This document shows positions 1 through 7,588 of a stretch of 41,371 nt of DNA, one piece after another. The stretch comes from an uncultured bacterium (GTDB taxonomy: Bacteria > Spirochaetota > UBA4802 > JAGODF01). Each line of letters opens with the position of its first letter. The first letter of the stretch is position 1. A program made the position numbers and the translations under genes. Under the pieces are notes generated by a model that was not told the origin of the DNA, made no database searches, and saw nothing but the letters and a program-made list of their open reading frames with translations. The stretch spans positions 1 through 41,371 of the forward strand of contig CAKZSV010000064.1 of assembly GCA_937921485.1 (NCBI GenBank). Direction: 5' to 3'.

Positions 1-415
1 TTTCCGCCAGAAAAAGGCTACATTTATTTATATACTAAATTTACAAATTGAATAATATAATAAAATTTGCAATAAAAAATTATATTATTTGAAAATTTTT
101 TTTAAAACCACAAGCGAATAAATTCTATAACGCATGAAAGCGACCCGAATGGGCGGAGAAATGCTACGCATGAGAATCCCGTCATTGCGAGGAGCGCAGC
201 ACCAACTGCCTTCCCTCAAAAACTCGTACTCGGAGGCTTTATATTCCTTGTAGCAGTGCAATTTTCAGCAATACCATATTATTATTCCATGGAACCATTA
301 TACTTGAGATAAAGTGTATGGTCGCGGCAGAAGCCCATATTATTTTTTTGAATGGCATTTTCTGTTTGCATACCAAATCAGAAACCCATCAACGATTAAT
401 AATTTATTTTGGAAA
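1..415. other. AT-rich stretch without recognisable gene
   Basis: No open frame here resembles a protein. The first 120 bases are strongly AT-rich. Around 180-205 there is a short GC-richer piece (cgtcattgcgaggagcg) of the kind that recurs as dispersed intergenic repeats in many environmental bacteria; I cannot confirm that from one window. The stretch ends at the left inverted repeat of the IS remnant at 416. Confidence 0.5.
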
Positions 416-495
416 TGGTGCTTGTACCAGCTTAGGAGACCGCTGTTAAGCTGTTTTCCGTGAGATTGCCTTCGGATGTATCCCATATTTTCTTG

Positions 496-594
496 CTATT
501 TTCTTGCAACTTCTGAAACATTATCCCGCCTGATGCTTTCAAGTACCGCTTGAAATTTAAATTGCGCCGAATACTTCTTAATCTTACGTGACAT
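496..594 (-). pseudogene. Truncated IS3-family transposase OrfA (32 codons)
   Basis: Translation from the ATG at 594 starts MSRKIKKYSAQFKFQAVL and goes on to VSEVARK before a TAG. This is the typical start of the helix-turn-helix OrfA protein of IS3/IS911-type elements (KKYSAEFK...EVARKYG). An AAGGAGG Shine-Dalgarno site lies about 7 nt upstream. After the stop, a shifted frame carries ENSKKIWDTSEGN, which looks like the next part of OrfA, and the left end of the element can be read as LLSWYKHH, also OrfA-like. The gene therefore seems to have lost an internal segment with a frameshift. A longer frame (432-632) overlaps it but uses another phase for the first part. The product, if made, would be a short DNA-binding-like peptide without catalytic domain. 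Confidence 0.6.
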
Positions 595-615
595 AATCTT
601 GCCTCCTTTTTACTC

Positions 616-642
616 TTATCGGCATATCTCACGTAAACTTTA
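616..642 (-). promoter_or_regulatory. Perfect sigma-28 (FliA/WhiG) promoter consensus
   Basis: Reading the minus strand, TAAAGTTT (642-635) is followed by 11 bases and then GCCGATAA (623-616). This matches the extended enterobacterial FliA consensus TAAAGTTT-N11-GCCGATAA at all 16 positions. The Shine-Dalgarno site and ATG of the truncated orfA follow directly, so a transcript would start about 608 and cover the remnant. The match is seen directly; activity is inferred. Confidence 0.65.
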
Positions 643-667
643 GTTTTCTAAGCTGGTACAAGCACCA

Positions 668-1220
668 ATGTAAGCATCATAGCTGTAGGCTTCTTTTGTG
701 ACTATCGGTTCAGATTCTTTTTCCTCGAAGTACCATGCTTCTTTGGCGTTGAGAAAGTAATACCGGCCGATGTAGCGGTTCCAGTTGTGAACCGTGATGG
801 GCACCACGTCGGGTGTGCGTCGGAAGGAGGTGTTCTTTGTCTTTGTGTACACCCCCCCCTGTCGCGTATTTCAACTTCTTCCTCGTACCCCTTTGTGAAG
901 TAATTGTCGTTGAGATATTTCCTTGTTATTGTGCTTCCGTCGGGACGCAGTTCCTTCACCTCTCTGAACCCGTAAAATTCGCGCTCTTCGCGGTCGTAGT
1001 AGCCGTCCTTGTACGTATACTCACTCGAATAGCTGTGAACGCTTCCGCTTCCCGCGTCCAGGGCATCCATACCGTCGCTCACCGTCACTTTGCTCATCAC
1101 CCAGCGGGATTGTGGCATCTTCCGGGTATTTCCTTCGCGTTTGTATTCGATGCTGAAAGAGCCACCAAGGGAGCGGGTTACTTTTTTCAGGAGGTTGGTT
1201 TTGCCGAATTTGTTACGTGT
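668..1220 (-). pseudogene. SpvB/Tc-toxin/Rhs-type middle region, fragment, frameshifted
   Basis: On the minus strand the frame starting near 1214 reads NKFGKTNLLKKV, then LGGSFSIEYKREGNT, GFREVKELRPDGSTITR and NDNYFTKGYEEEVEI. This is the pattern seen in the spacer between SpvB-like and RHS-repeat parts of large secreted Tc/Rhs proteins. The frame breaks at a run of eight C (852-859, G on the coding strand); after it the neighbouring frame continues with VYTKTKNTSF, VPITVHNWNRYIGRYYFLNAKEAWYFEE and EAYSYDAY. Adding one G restores one continuous frame. The fragment stops at the IS remnant, where the peptide turns into unrelated residues (IGACTSLEN). Upstream, homology ends at the GC-rich repeat region. 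Both ends are missing, so this is a remnant of a much longer gene. Confidence 0.6.
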
Positions 1221-1798
1221 GGGCGTGCCCCCTCGCGCCTTTCTCCGAGAGTACGCTCCCTGCGTCACCGCGAGGGGTCGGGCTGCGCTTCGCTGCGGTC
1301 GCGGCAAACGGCGCGCCGCGACATTTTTTCCGCCCTCTCCCCCTTTGCCGCCCCCGCACCCCCCGGCTTATCCCCCTCACCCATTGAGCGGTATAGCGTT
1401 CTAAGCGGGGACGCTCAAAAAGGGGGCGAGGGCTTGGCCGGGCTATTGCCCTTATCGAAGAAAATTCAAGGCAGTAAAAAATGCAACACCGCAAAAAAAA
1501 TTGATTTCAGCACGGAAACGCTGGCAACAGCCCGGCCAAAAAAAAGCCGTGGCGCACCTCTTTTCTCCACCGTGCCGTTTTTTCTTTTTTTCCCGCCCTG
1601 GAGACAGAGAAAAAAATTCTGAGCTTCGAAACAATCATATGCATTAGAAAACGAAATGCCGCTTGAGAAAGCGGCAGCTCGTTTTGCGCTCCGGGGCATT
1701 ATGGAACATGGTCGGACTCCCCAGCCCCGCGCGCGGGAAATTCACCGGCCCAAAAATTCAACCACAAGTCCGCCAGCGCGCGGTCGGAATCCAGAACT
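1221..1798. other. Repeat- and hairpin-rich stretch without recognisable gene
   Basis: No credible protein is visible; the open frames here (on either strand) are rich in R, P, S and A and look like chance products of biased sequence. 1230-1440 is GC-rich with strong pyrimidine bias. A 17-bp inverted repeat with one mismatch lies at 1434-1450 and 1523-1539, spanning a 106-bp unit. A- and T-tracts alternate between 1480 and 1620. A further strong hairpin at 1648-1685 is listed separately. The stretch separates the two Rhs-type remnants and may mark past recombination. Confidence 0.5.
1648..1685 (-). terminator. Strong hairpin downstream of the small membrane protein gene
   Basis: TGCCGCTT (1657-1664) pairs perfectly with AAGCGGCA (1669-1676) around a GAGA loop. 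An outer 7-bp stem, AAAACGA (1648-1654) with TCGTTTT (1679-1685), is separated by a 2x2 internal loop. It lies about 110 nt past the stop of the minus-strand gene at 1799-2032. The T-run is inside the stem, so it could be a terminator or only an mRNA-end structure. Confidence 0.35.
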
Positions 1799-2032
1799 TT
1801 AATTTCCGTTAACCAAACGTTCTTTAATGATTGCTGCTATAATCTTCCATATCGCCAAAAAGGCAATAATCATAAGGCCACAAATAATCATAAATAACCA
1901 ACGCTGTATATTGTCTTTCAAACTGGAAGGAAAAATCAATTTAGTACCGATCAAAATTGATAAACCTATGCCTAATCCTATAGCAAAAGCTGTACCGACA
2001 AAATCAATTAGAAATAAAAATACTTTCATCAT
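1799..2032 (-). CDS. Small two-helix membrane protein, candidate immunity protein
   Basis: The 77-residue product has two hydrophobic segments, about residues 4-31 and 43-68, with a short polar loop (SSLKDNIQR) between and a charged end. I do not recognise a family. Its ATG overlaps the stop of the preceding RHS tail fragment (ATGA, 4-bp overlap), which implies translational coupling. A small gene directly behind the variable C-terminal tail of an RHS-type protein is usually its cognate immunity gene, and membrane immunity proteins are common for tails that act on membranes. That role is inferred from position only; the protein could equally be an orphan after decay of the toxin gene. Confidence 0.55.
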   Translation of the reverse strand: MMKVFLFLIDFVGTAFAIGLGIGLSILIGTKLIFPSSLKDNIQRWLFMIICGLMIIAFLAIWKIIAAIIKERLVNGN

Positions 2033-2535
2033 TTTTTATTCAATTTATCCTGCATTATTTTACCGGCATCAAATGTTCCTTTTAACGCATCGCCAAGATA
2101 GGGAATGCCAGCACCCAATGCCGCAGGGGCACCTTGTATCTTACCAAAAAGCACACTTGGATCCATCATACCACCAGCATTAAAAGTAGCGTCAACAAAA
2201 CGAGTTCTACCTAATGCCGAAACGCCTTCTCCTGCAAGAGAGAATACTCCCGCTAAAGCAGCGCCTTCCCCAAAGGAGTTTAACACACCTGTTGTAGTAA
2301 CAGCTTGCCCTTTAATTTTCGATTGAGCTACATGATTAATCGCTGAACCAGTACCACCAATAATTGCATTTTTTGCAACATTACCCGCCGCCACTCTAAC
2401 CAATTGACCTGCAGTTGTGGCAGCCTTTGTAGTTGTTGTTGCTGCAACCCCCAATCCAGCTGTCGCCGCTCCAATAGCTGTTGATACCGCAATAGACTTC
2501 AATGACCGCGAATCATTTGCCACAGCCTTTGTCAC
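2029..2535 (-). CDS. Variable C-terminal tail of an RHS-type protein (Ala/Gly/Thr-rich)
   Basis: This frame continues in phase from the RHS core fragment after a single TAG (2541-2539), and can restart at a GTG (2535). The product is about 168 residues, rich in A, G and T (for example AATTTTKAATTAG), with alternating hydrophobic stretches such as IGAATAGLGVAATTT and no cysteine. Upstream of the stop the RHS core ends in its usual NPLRYNDPDGE signature, so this segment occupies the place of the strain-variable toxin tip. I recognise no toxin domain or catalytic motif. The Gly/Ala-rich helices resemble the pre-toxin linker of some polymorphic toxins, and the real toxic end may be lost. The stop TGA overlaps the next gene. 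Confidence 0.5.
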   Translation of the reverse strand: MTKAVANDSRSLKSIAVSTAIGAATAGLGVAATTTTKAATTAGQLVRVAAGNVAKNAIIGGTGSAINHVAQSKIKGQAVTTTGVLNSFGEGAALAGVFSLAGEGVSALGRTRFVDATFNAGGMMDPSVLFGKIQGAPAALGAGIPYLGDALKGTFDAGKIMQDKLNKK

Positions 2536-2538
2536 AGC

Positions 2539-3190
2539 CTATAAATTAGCCAAAGTTCCATTACCAGTATCTGTATAGTGTATTGCAATTTCTGCTGCAG
2601 CTGCCACACCAAAACCAATAAGTGCGCCAACTACCATCTGAGGCATTTCGCCATCTGGATCATTATAACGTAATGGATTATTATGACAATATTGATATAA
2701 CAAAAGGTTTGCTGGATTATGAATTCCGTTATTTTGTTGATTTTTTATCAATAGCACTGTGCGCAGATTGAATATATTTTTCTAAAGCCGGATCAGTAGC
2801 GAGCCAAACACTCAACTGCGCATCATAATACCTTGCGCCATAATAATACAGGTTAGTTTCGAGATCAAGTTCCTTTGCAGTAAACTTATACGGCAACACC
2901 TCCCCGCTTGCCACCTTCTCTTCCACCCACGTCTCCCCATAGGGGAAATACTCCAGCAACTCATGGAAGCTGCCGAGCCTGGTGGTGATGACACTCGAAG
3001 AACCCAGGTGGTCGCTTCCGTAGAAATAGATGTCCTTCACCTTGTTGTCGGTCTTCGAAATCACCTTTGTTGCCACACGGGTGTTGCCCACAAATATGTG
3101 GGAGCTTGCAATCTCGCCGTTGCGCACCGAATGCAGCATATCCTTCACGGTGCCGTTGTCAACACTTTTCATTTCGCCTTCATAATCGAA
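2539..3190 (-). pseudogene. RHS-repeat-associated core domain, truncated and frameshifted
   Basis: Minus-strand translation from about 3190 reads DYEGEMKSVDNGT, IASSHIFVGNTRVATKVI, YFYGSDHLGSSSVIT, LLEYFPYGETWVEE and TAKELDLETNLYYYGARYYD, the hallmark of the RHS core that closes the shell of Rhs/Tc-type toxins. After VWLATDPALEKYI the frame is lost near A-tracts at about 2730-2745; the next frame continues with NPANLLLYQYCHNNPLRYNDPDGE, the normal end of the core. An in-frame TAG follows at 2541-2539. Between VDNGTVK and the SVRNGEI motif the usual strand-repeat spacing looks shortened. No 5' part (signal, SpvB region, repeats) is present: the piece begins where the ferredoxin gene ends. It is a remnant of a contact-dependent or secreted toxin gene. 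Confidence 0.75.
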
Positions 3191-4275
3191 AAAATCCCCG
3201 CAGGCGAAATTCGCGCGATGAGACGGGAAAACGTTTTCGACGGTTTGTCGTAGCGGCTGTTCTCCTTCATCTCGATTGCCCCGGGCTTGCATACGCCGAC
3301 GCACAGCCCGCATCCAATGCACTTTTCGGGATAATACTGATGCTTTTTTTCTGCAAGTTCATGCGCATACGTGCTGCACACCGTTACGCAGCGCCCGCAG
3401 TTGGTGCACATATCTTCGTTCACTGCGGCAATAAACGCCGGCCTCGAAACCGTCTTTCCCGCGCCGAAATGATTGACCGCTTCCAGATAGTGGCAGCAGC
3501 AATCGCAGCAGGTGCAGATGACATTGGGATTTTCGGCGTGCACATTCGCTGTCATAAAAACTAAATTTTTCTTCCAGCGCTCCTCAACGATATTGCGCAT
3601 TTCATCTTTGCTGATTTCCCTTCCGCTGCCGGCGGCAGCAAGCCCTCGTGCCCAGCTTCCGAATACCAGACAGCCATCCTCCGGCACCGCGCGCCTGCAC
3701 TCTTTGCCGCTGAAGCGCAGCGACTGCCGGCACTGGCACACATTGAGCACGCCAAACCGAGTATGCGATTCAATCATTTGAAGGATGAACGATGAATCTC
3801 TCACAGCGGTCTTCGACTCAACGGCTTTCTGTACCGGTACGGCGCGAATCGCGGGAAGCGACCGGTGTATGTATTTTGAAATGTAGCCTGTCGAAAAAAG
3901 TTCACTGATGCGCCTTCCGTATTCGCGATGCCACGGAGTGTCATCGCCGCGCATGAGCACGTATTCGAACATGCCGGGAATGAGCGGCATAAGGAAATAG
4001 CCTTTTTTTGTTTTAATAATCGTCCGTTTACGATACATCGCATCGAGCAAAGCTTCTGTTTCGGCAATACTTTTGCCGCATTTCTTCGCCACCTTCTCGG
4101 CGCTTCGCGGGAAAAAAAGCACAAGCGCCCGCGCCACCTCCGCCTCTTTTTCCGTAAAAAGATGCTGAATAAGCGCAACGAGCCGCTCATCAAACGGCGG
4201 GCCAAGATAGATTGCCCGGCTGAATTTTTTTGCAAGCACAACATGTGCCTGATGAAAATTTTCAAATGCGTTCAT
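3169..4275 (-). CDS. Winged-helix-like/multi-cluster 4Fe-4S ferredoxin-type protein
   Basis: The 368-residue product has an N-terminal helical, winged-helix-like part (about 20-110), then cysteine groups: CQCR...C...C in the middle, a dense CTCCDCCC motif, and two ferredoxin-type 4Fe-4S motifs, CTNCGRCVTVC and CIGCGLCVGVCKP, in the last 80 residues. This arrangement is known from uncharacterised ferredoxin-like proteins of anaerobes, where the cluster set suggests electron transfer; the partner is not known. It starts 10 nt after the stop of the radical SAM gene on the same strand. The last residues (about IFSIMKAK) are read out of frame from RHS remnant sequence, so the natural C-terminus may have been replaced when the remnant joined here. 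Confidence 0.75.
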   Translation of the reverse strand: MNAFENFHQAHVVLAKKFSRAIYLGPPFDERLVALIQHLFTEKEAEVARALVLFFPRSAEKVAKKCGKSIAETEALLDAMYRKRTIIKTKKGYFLMPLIPGMFEYVLMRGDDTPWHREYGRRISELFSTGYISKYIHRSLPAIRAVPVQKAVESKTAVRDSSFILQMIESHTRFGVLNVCQCRQSLRFSGKECRRAVPEDGCLVFGSWARGLAAAGSGREISKDEMRNIVEERWKKNLVFMTANVHAENPNVICTCCDCCCHYLEAVNHFGAGKTVSRPAFIAAVNEDMCTNCGRCVTVCSTYAHELAEKKHQYYPEKCIGCGLCVGVCKPGAIEMKENSRYDKPSKTFSRLIARISPAGIFSIMKAK

Positions 4276-4285
4276 ACAACCTCCA

Positions 4286-6691
4286 TTACTGTATCATAAT
4301 GAATTCCTGTGCGCTTCTGTGATATTGCGCTGTTTTGATGATGCGCATCATGCTGATGACATCTTCGGGTTTTTCTTTGAGTAAAAGCGATATAAGCGCA
4401 TCGATGCGCATGGATTCTGAAGAGCCCGCGGAAAGAAGCATGAGTATCCCGTCAACATGTGCCTCACACCGGCAGACCGCCTCATCGAACGAAATATTTT
4501 TCTTTCCCGATTTGCCTTCTTTCAAAAGTTCCGGCTTCTCCGCAAGCCGCGCCAGTATCGTATTGAGCATATTCTTCTCGCCAGCGATGCAATATTCCAC
4601 TGCCGCGGTAAGAGCCATAAGCGATTCTTTTTCCTCGTTCGCAAGCAGCCGCATGCGCACCGCTTTTATGCCTTCTGGCAGGTGGCAATTGATGTTTTGA
4701 ACGGCGTTTTCAGAATTAATGACTTGCCACATATCCAGGTCGATGAGTTCCGCCAGGCTTTCCACGCCAAGCGGCAGAGGAAATCCCGCTGAAAGGCGTT
4801 CCCGCTTATTGAATCCCTGCGTAAAACTCACGGGAATTTCCGCCATCCTCAGCGCGCGTTTGATAATCTCAATAAAATCAATGTGAGGGATGAAGCGCGC
4901 ATCGCCCGTTTTCTCAAATTGCAGGCGTGCGCGCGATGTCACTTCGAAGCTGCGCTCAAAATCTTCCTGCGTGCGCTTTAATGCATCATCGTCAAAACTT
5001 CCGCGAAGCCGGCTTTTAATCGGCGGCAGGGCCGATGTTTTTCTGCTTCGGATTTCCGCCAATTTTTCAAAACCGGTAGCAATAGTGCTCCAGGGCAGAA
5101 TATCATCATCATCGCGTTTTTGAAGGTAGTGCTGCCAGCCGGGAATGATGGAATTAAGATTTTTTTCCCATAATTCAAATTGAAAATATTCGCTCCATGC
5201 ATCAAACCGGCAGCCATCCCGATACGCCGCCAGAATCACTTTTGAAAGCTTTTTATCTCCCCTTGACATCACACCTTCGAGGATAGAGGGGTTGATATCG
5301 TGCGCTTTGATGGTGATTCCTTTTGGCACGCTTCGCCGGATGGTACGTATTGTTTCTTCGAAATACTCACGCGGCTGCATCGCTTCTCTCTCGAAGGGAG
5401 TGTGCGGCTTGGGGACAAACGGCGAGATGGTCACATTCATTTCGAGTCTTCTTCTGCCAGTCTGTTGCAATTCTTTCAAAAGCTTCGCGATGTCTTCCGC
5501 CTCATTCGTTTCTTCGCACCCCGGAAGACCAATCATGAAATAGAGTTTTATCAGCCGCCAGCCCATTTCGCTCACACGACGTATGATTTCCTTCACATCA
5601 TCGATTGCGAGCCGCTTATTCGAACGCTGACGCAGCATCTCCGACGCTGATTCCACCGCGAACGTCAGCGAGCTTTTTCTCACACCAGAGAGTTTTCCAA
5701 GCAAATGAAGCGTTTCGACATCTATGCGAAGCGAGGGAAGCGAAATGGATACACCCTTTCGCGTAAGAACTGGAAGCAGGTCGTTTAATAATTCAATCAA
5801 AAAAGGATAATCGCTCACCGAAAGAGATGCAAGCGTCAGCTCATCATACCCTGTGTTTTGAATGGTCTCATAAACCGCATCGCGGATGTGTCCGCGGTCA
5901 AGCGCGCGGTAGGGAAGATCGTAAAATCCTGCGTGACAGAATGAGCACAGGTTCGAACATCCGCGCGAAATTTCAATTGAGGCTTTGGCCTGCGCAGTGC
6001 GGATATTCGGCACCACAGGTCGCGTCGGCCATGATGGCATGGGGGAGCGAAAGACTCGTTTTTGTATTTTCCCTTTTGTTATTTCAGGGATGTACACTCC
6101 TGAAACATTTCGAAGCGTTGCCAGCATCTCCGCGCGCGACGCGCCTTCTTTTTTCGCCTGTAAAAGCGCCTGAACGACTTCAAGAATCAATTCTTCCCCA
6201 TCGCCGATGCACAACGCATCGATGAATGATTCCACCGGCGCGGGGTTCGATACGCATTCGCCGCCTGCAAGGATGATGGGGTCGTCTTCACCGCGCTCGT
6301 CGCGCAAAAGCGGCAGTGCGCCCAATTCGAGCACCTGCAGCATGCCGGTGAAAAGCAGCTCGTGCGCAAGATTGAATCCGAGCGCATCGCAATTTTTTAG
6401 CGGCGTGCGCGTCTCAAGAGTAAACAGCGGCATTCGCGCTTCCCGAAGCCTCTTTTCAAAATCCGGCGCAACTGCAAACACCCGCTCGCAGGCGACATCG
6501 GGAATCGCGTTAACGCGGGAATAGAGCACCTGAATTCCGGCATTGGACATGCCCACTTCGTAGAGGTCGGGGAAGCACAGCGCCATGCGGAATGCCGCAT
6601 CGTGCTTTATAATCGCATTGAGTTCGCCGCCCGTATAGCGGGCAGGTTTTTCAATTCCCGAAAGAAGTTTTCCAATGTCAATTCTCTTCAT
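4286..6691 (-). CDS. Radical SAM protein with C-terminal DUF2344 (TIGR03960/TIGR03936 fusion)
   Basis: An 801-residue protein. The N-terminal third resembles a B12-binding-like fold without an obvious cobalamin His motif, and the radical SAM core carries the CX3CX2C motif at C245, C249 and C252 (GCSNLCSFC) that binds the 4Fe-4S cluster and S-adenosylmethionine. The C-terminal 220 residues, starting with ARLQFEKTGDARFIPHIDF, match the DUF2344 domain, a separate protein in some genomes and fused here. This family is widespread in anaerobes and often lies near ribosome or tRNA genes; its substrate is not established. The ATG overlaps the stop of rsmA by 4 bp (ATGA), so it is translated together with this rRNA methyltransferase, in line with a role in RNA or translation (inference). 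Confidence 0.85.
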   Translation of the reverse strand: MKRIDIGKLLSGIEKPARYTGGELNAIIKHDAAFRMALCFPDLYEVGMSNAGIQVLYSRVNAIPDVACERVFAVAPDFEKRLREARMPLFTLETRTPLKNCDALGFNLAHELLFTGMLQVLELGALPLLRDERGEDDPIILAGGECVSNPAPVESFIDALCIGDGEELILEVVQALLQAKKEGASRAEMLATLRNVSGVYIPEITKGKIQKRVFRSPMPSWPTRPVVPNIRTAQAKASIEISRGCSNLCSFCHAGFYDLPYRALDRGHIRDAVYETIQNTGYDELTLASLSVSDYPFLIELLNDLLPVLTRKGVSISLPSLRIDVETLHLLGKLSGVRKSSLTFAVESASEMLRQRSNKRLAIDDVKEIIRRVSEMGWRLIKLYFMIGLPGCEETNEAEDIAKLLKELQQTGRRRLEMNVTISPFVPKPHTPFEREAMQPREYFEETIRTIRRSVPKGITIKAHDINPSILEGVMSRGDKKLSKVILAAYRDGCRFDAWSEYFQFELWEKNLNSIIPGWQHYLQKRDDDDILPWSTIATGFEKLAEIRSRKTSALPPIKSRLRGSFDDDALKRTQEDFERSFEVTSRARLQFEKTGDARFIPHIDFIEIIKRALRMAEIPVSFTQGFNKRERLSAGFPLPLGVESLAELIDLDMWQVINSENAVQNINCHLPEGIKAVRMRLLANEEKESLMALTAAVEYCIAGEKNMLNTILARLAEKPELLKEGKSGKKNISFDEAVCRCEAHVDGILMLLSAGSSESMRIDALISLLLKEKPEDVISMMRIIKTAQYHRSAQEFIMIQ

Positions 6692-7509
6692 TTTATATTC
6701 TCCGCCACAAGGCGCGCGAGCCGTAGATATGCATCAAAATCGAGTTCTTCTCCGCGTGCGGAAGAGTCTATACCCGCTTCAACGCATATCGCATGCGCCG
6801 CATCCTTGCCAAGCGGGCAGTGCGGGGAACGCGCAAGCGCGCTTGCAATCGGTTTTCGCCTCCCCCAGAAGGCGGATTTCACCACTTTGTGAAAAGCACC
6901 CACGATAGTTGCATCGGGCACATCGTGTTTTCGTTCAAGCTTCAAAAACGAAGAATACACATCCGGTTCTGGATAAAACGATTTCGGAGGAATATCAAAA
7001 AGCCTTGTGATGTCAAAATACAGCCGAAGCGACACGGTCATCGCGCCATATTGCCAGGAGCCGGGAAGCGCTTCAAGGCGGGAAGCCATTTCCTTCTGCA
7101 CCATTGCATAGACCAGCGGAACTGAATAGCGCTCGGCAAGCTTGAAAAGAATTTCGGATGCGCAATAATACGGAAGGTTCGACACGCAGACTGAAAAATC
7201 ATCCGGAAGCTGAATTTTCAAAAAATCCGCATGATGAATTTCAATTGAACCGCCATACCTGCTTTCAAGGAAATGGCACAATCCGGCATCGATTTCCACA
7301 GCGGCAACACGCGCGCCTTTCGCAATGAGATGCGCTGTGAGCGCCCCAAAACCGGGACCGATTTCGAGAATCTTCACTCCATTGCCGATTCCATCGAGAG
7401 ACGCAATTCTTCCGGCAATATCATCATTAATTAAAAAATGCTGGCCAAGCCGCTTATTCGGGTGAAGATGCGACGATGCAAGGGCGGACTGTAGTTCTTT
7501 TTTATTCAC
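6688..7509 (-). CDS. rsmA: 16S rRNA (adenine1518-N6/adenine1519-N6)-dimethyltransferase RsmA (KsgA)
   Basis: RsmA dimethylates two adjacent adenines in the helix 45 loop of 16S rRNA late in 30S assembly. The 273-residue protein has the family start NKRLGQHFLIN, the S-adenosylmethionine motif LEIGPGFGALT (about residue 48), an acidic AVEID motif and the catalytic NLPYY motif. Length fits the family (about 270). The frame starts with GTG at 7509 and I see no good Shine-Dalgarno site before it, so the start is less certain; the conserved motif at residue 18 leaves little room for a later start. It is divergent from rsmI, another 16S rRNA methyltransferase, across 79 bp. Confidence 0.93.
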   Translation of the reverse strand: MNKKELQSALASSHLHPNKRLGQHFLINDDIAGRIASLDGIGNGVKILEIGPGFGALTAHLIAKGARVAAVEIDAGLCHFLESRYGGSIEIHHADFLKIQLPDDFSVCVSNLPYYCASEILFKLAERYSVPLVYAMVQKEMASRLEALPGSWQYGAMTVSLRLYFDITRLFDIPPKSFYPEPDVYSSFLKLERKHDVPDATIVGAFHKVVKSAFWGRRKPIASALARSPHCPLGKDAAHAICVEAGIDSSARGEELDFDAYLRLARLVAENIK

Positions 7510-7588
7510 GTGTTTTATTGCTTGATTTTATGTGGATATTTCCCGACATGAGAGTCCGGCATCGCCATGATTCTGTCAAACGGATTTT

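Larger units (their letters stand above)
416..667 (-). mobile_element. Decayed IS3-type element (MITE-like) with 19-bp terminal inverted repeats
   Basis: The two ends, 416-434 and 649-667, are perfect 19-bp inverted repeats (TGGTGCTTGTACCAGCTTA) that start with TG and end with CA, as IS3-family ends do. Between them, on the minus strand, lie a promoter, a Shine-Dalgarno site and the first 32 codons of an IS3/IS911-type orfA followed by a stop. Subterminal motifs (cgtgagat followed by tgcc) are also shared by both ends. No clear target duplication is visible (ggaaa on the left, atgta on the right). The right end joins the broken reading frame of an SpvB/Rhs-like fragment, so the element probably inserted into that gene. 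At only 252 bp it cannot encode a complete transposase and would need one in trans. Confidence 0.65.

Noticed and set aside
813..1622. Long plus-strand open frame of 269 codons
   Set aside because: It crosses two unrelated regions (Rhs fragment antisense and the GC-rich repeat stretch), has no family-like motif and biased composition.
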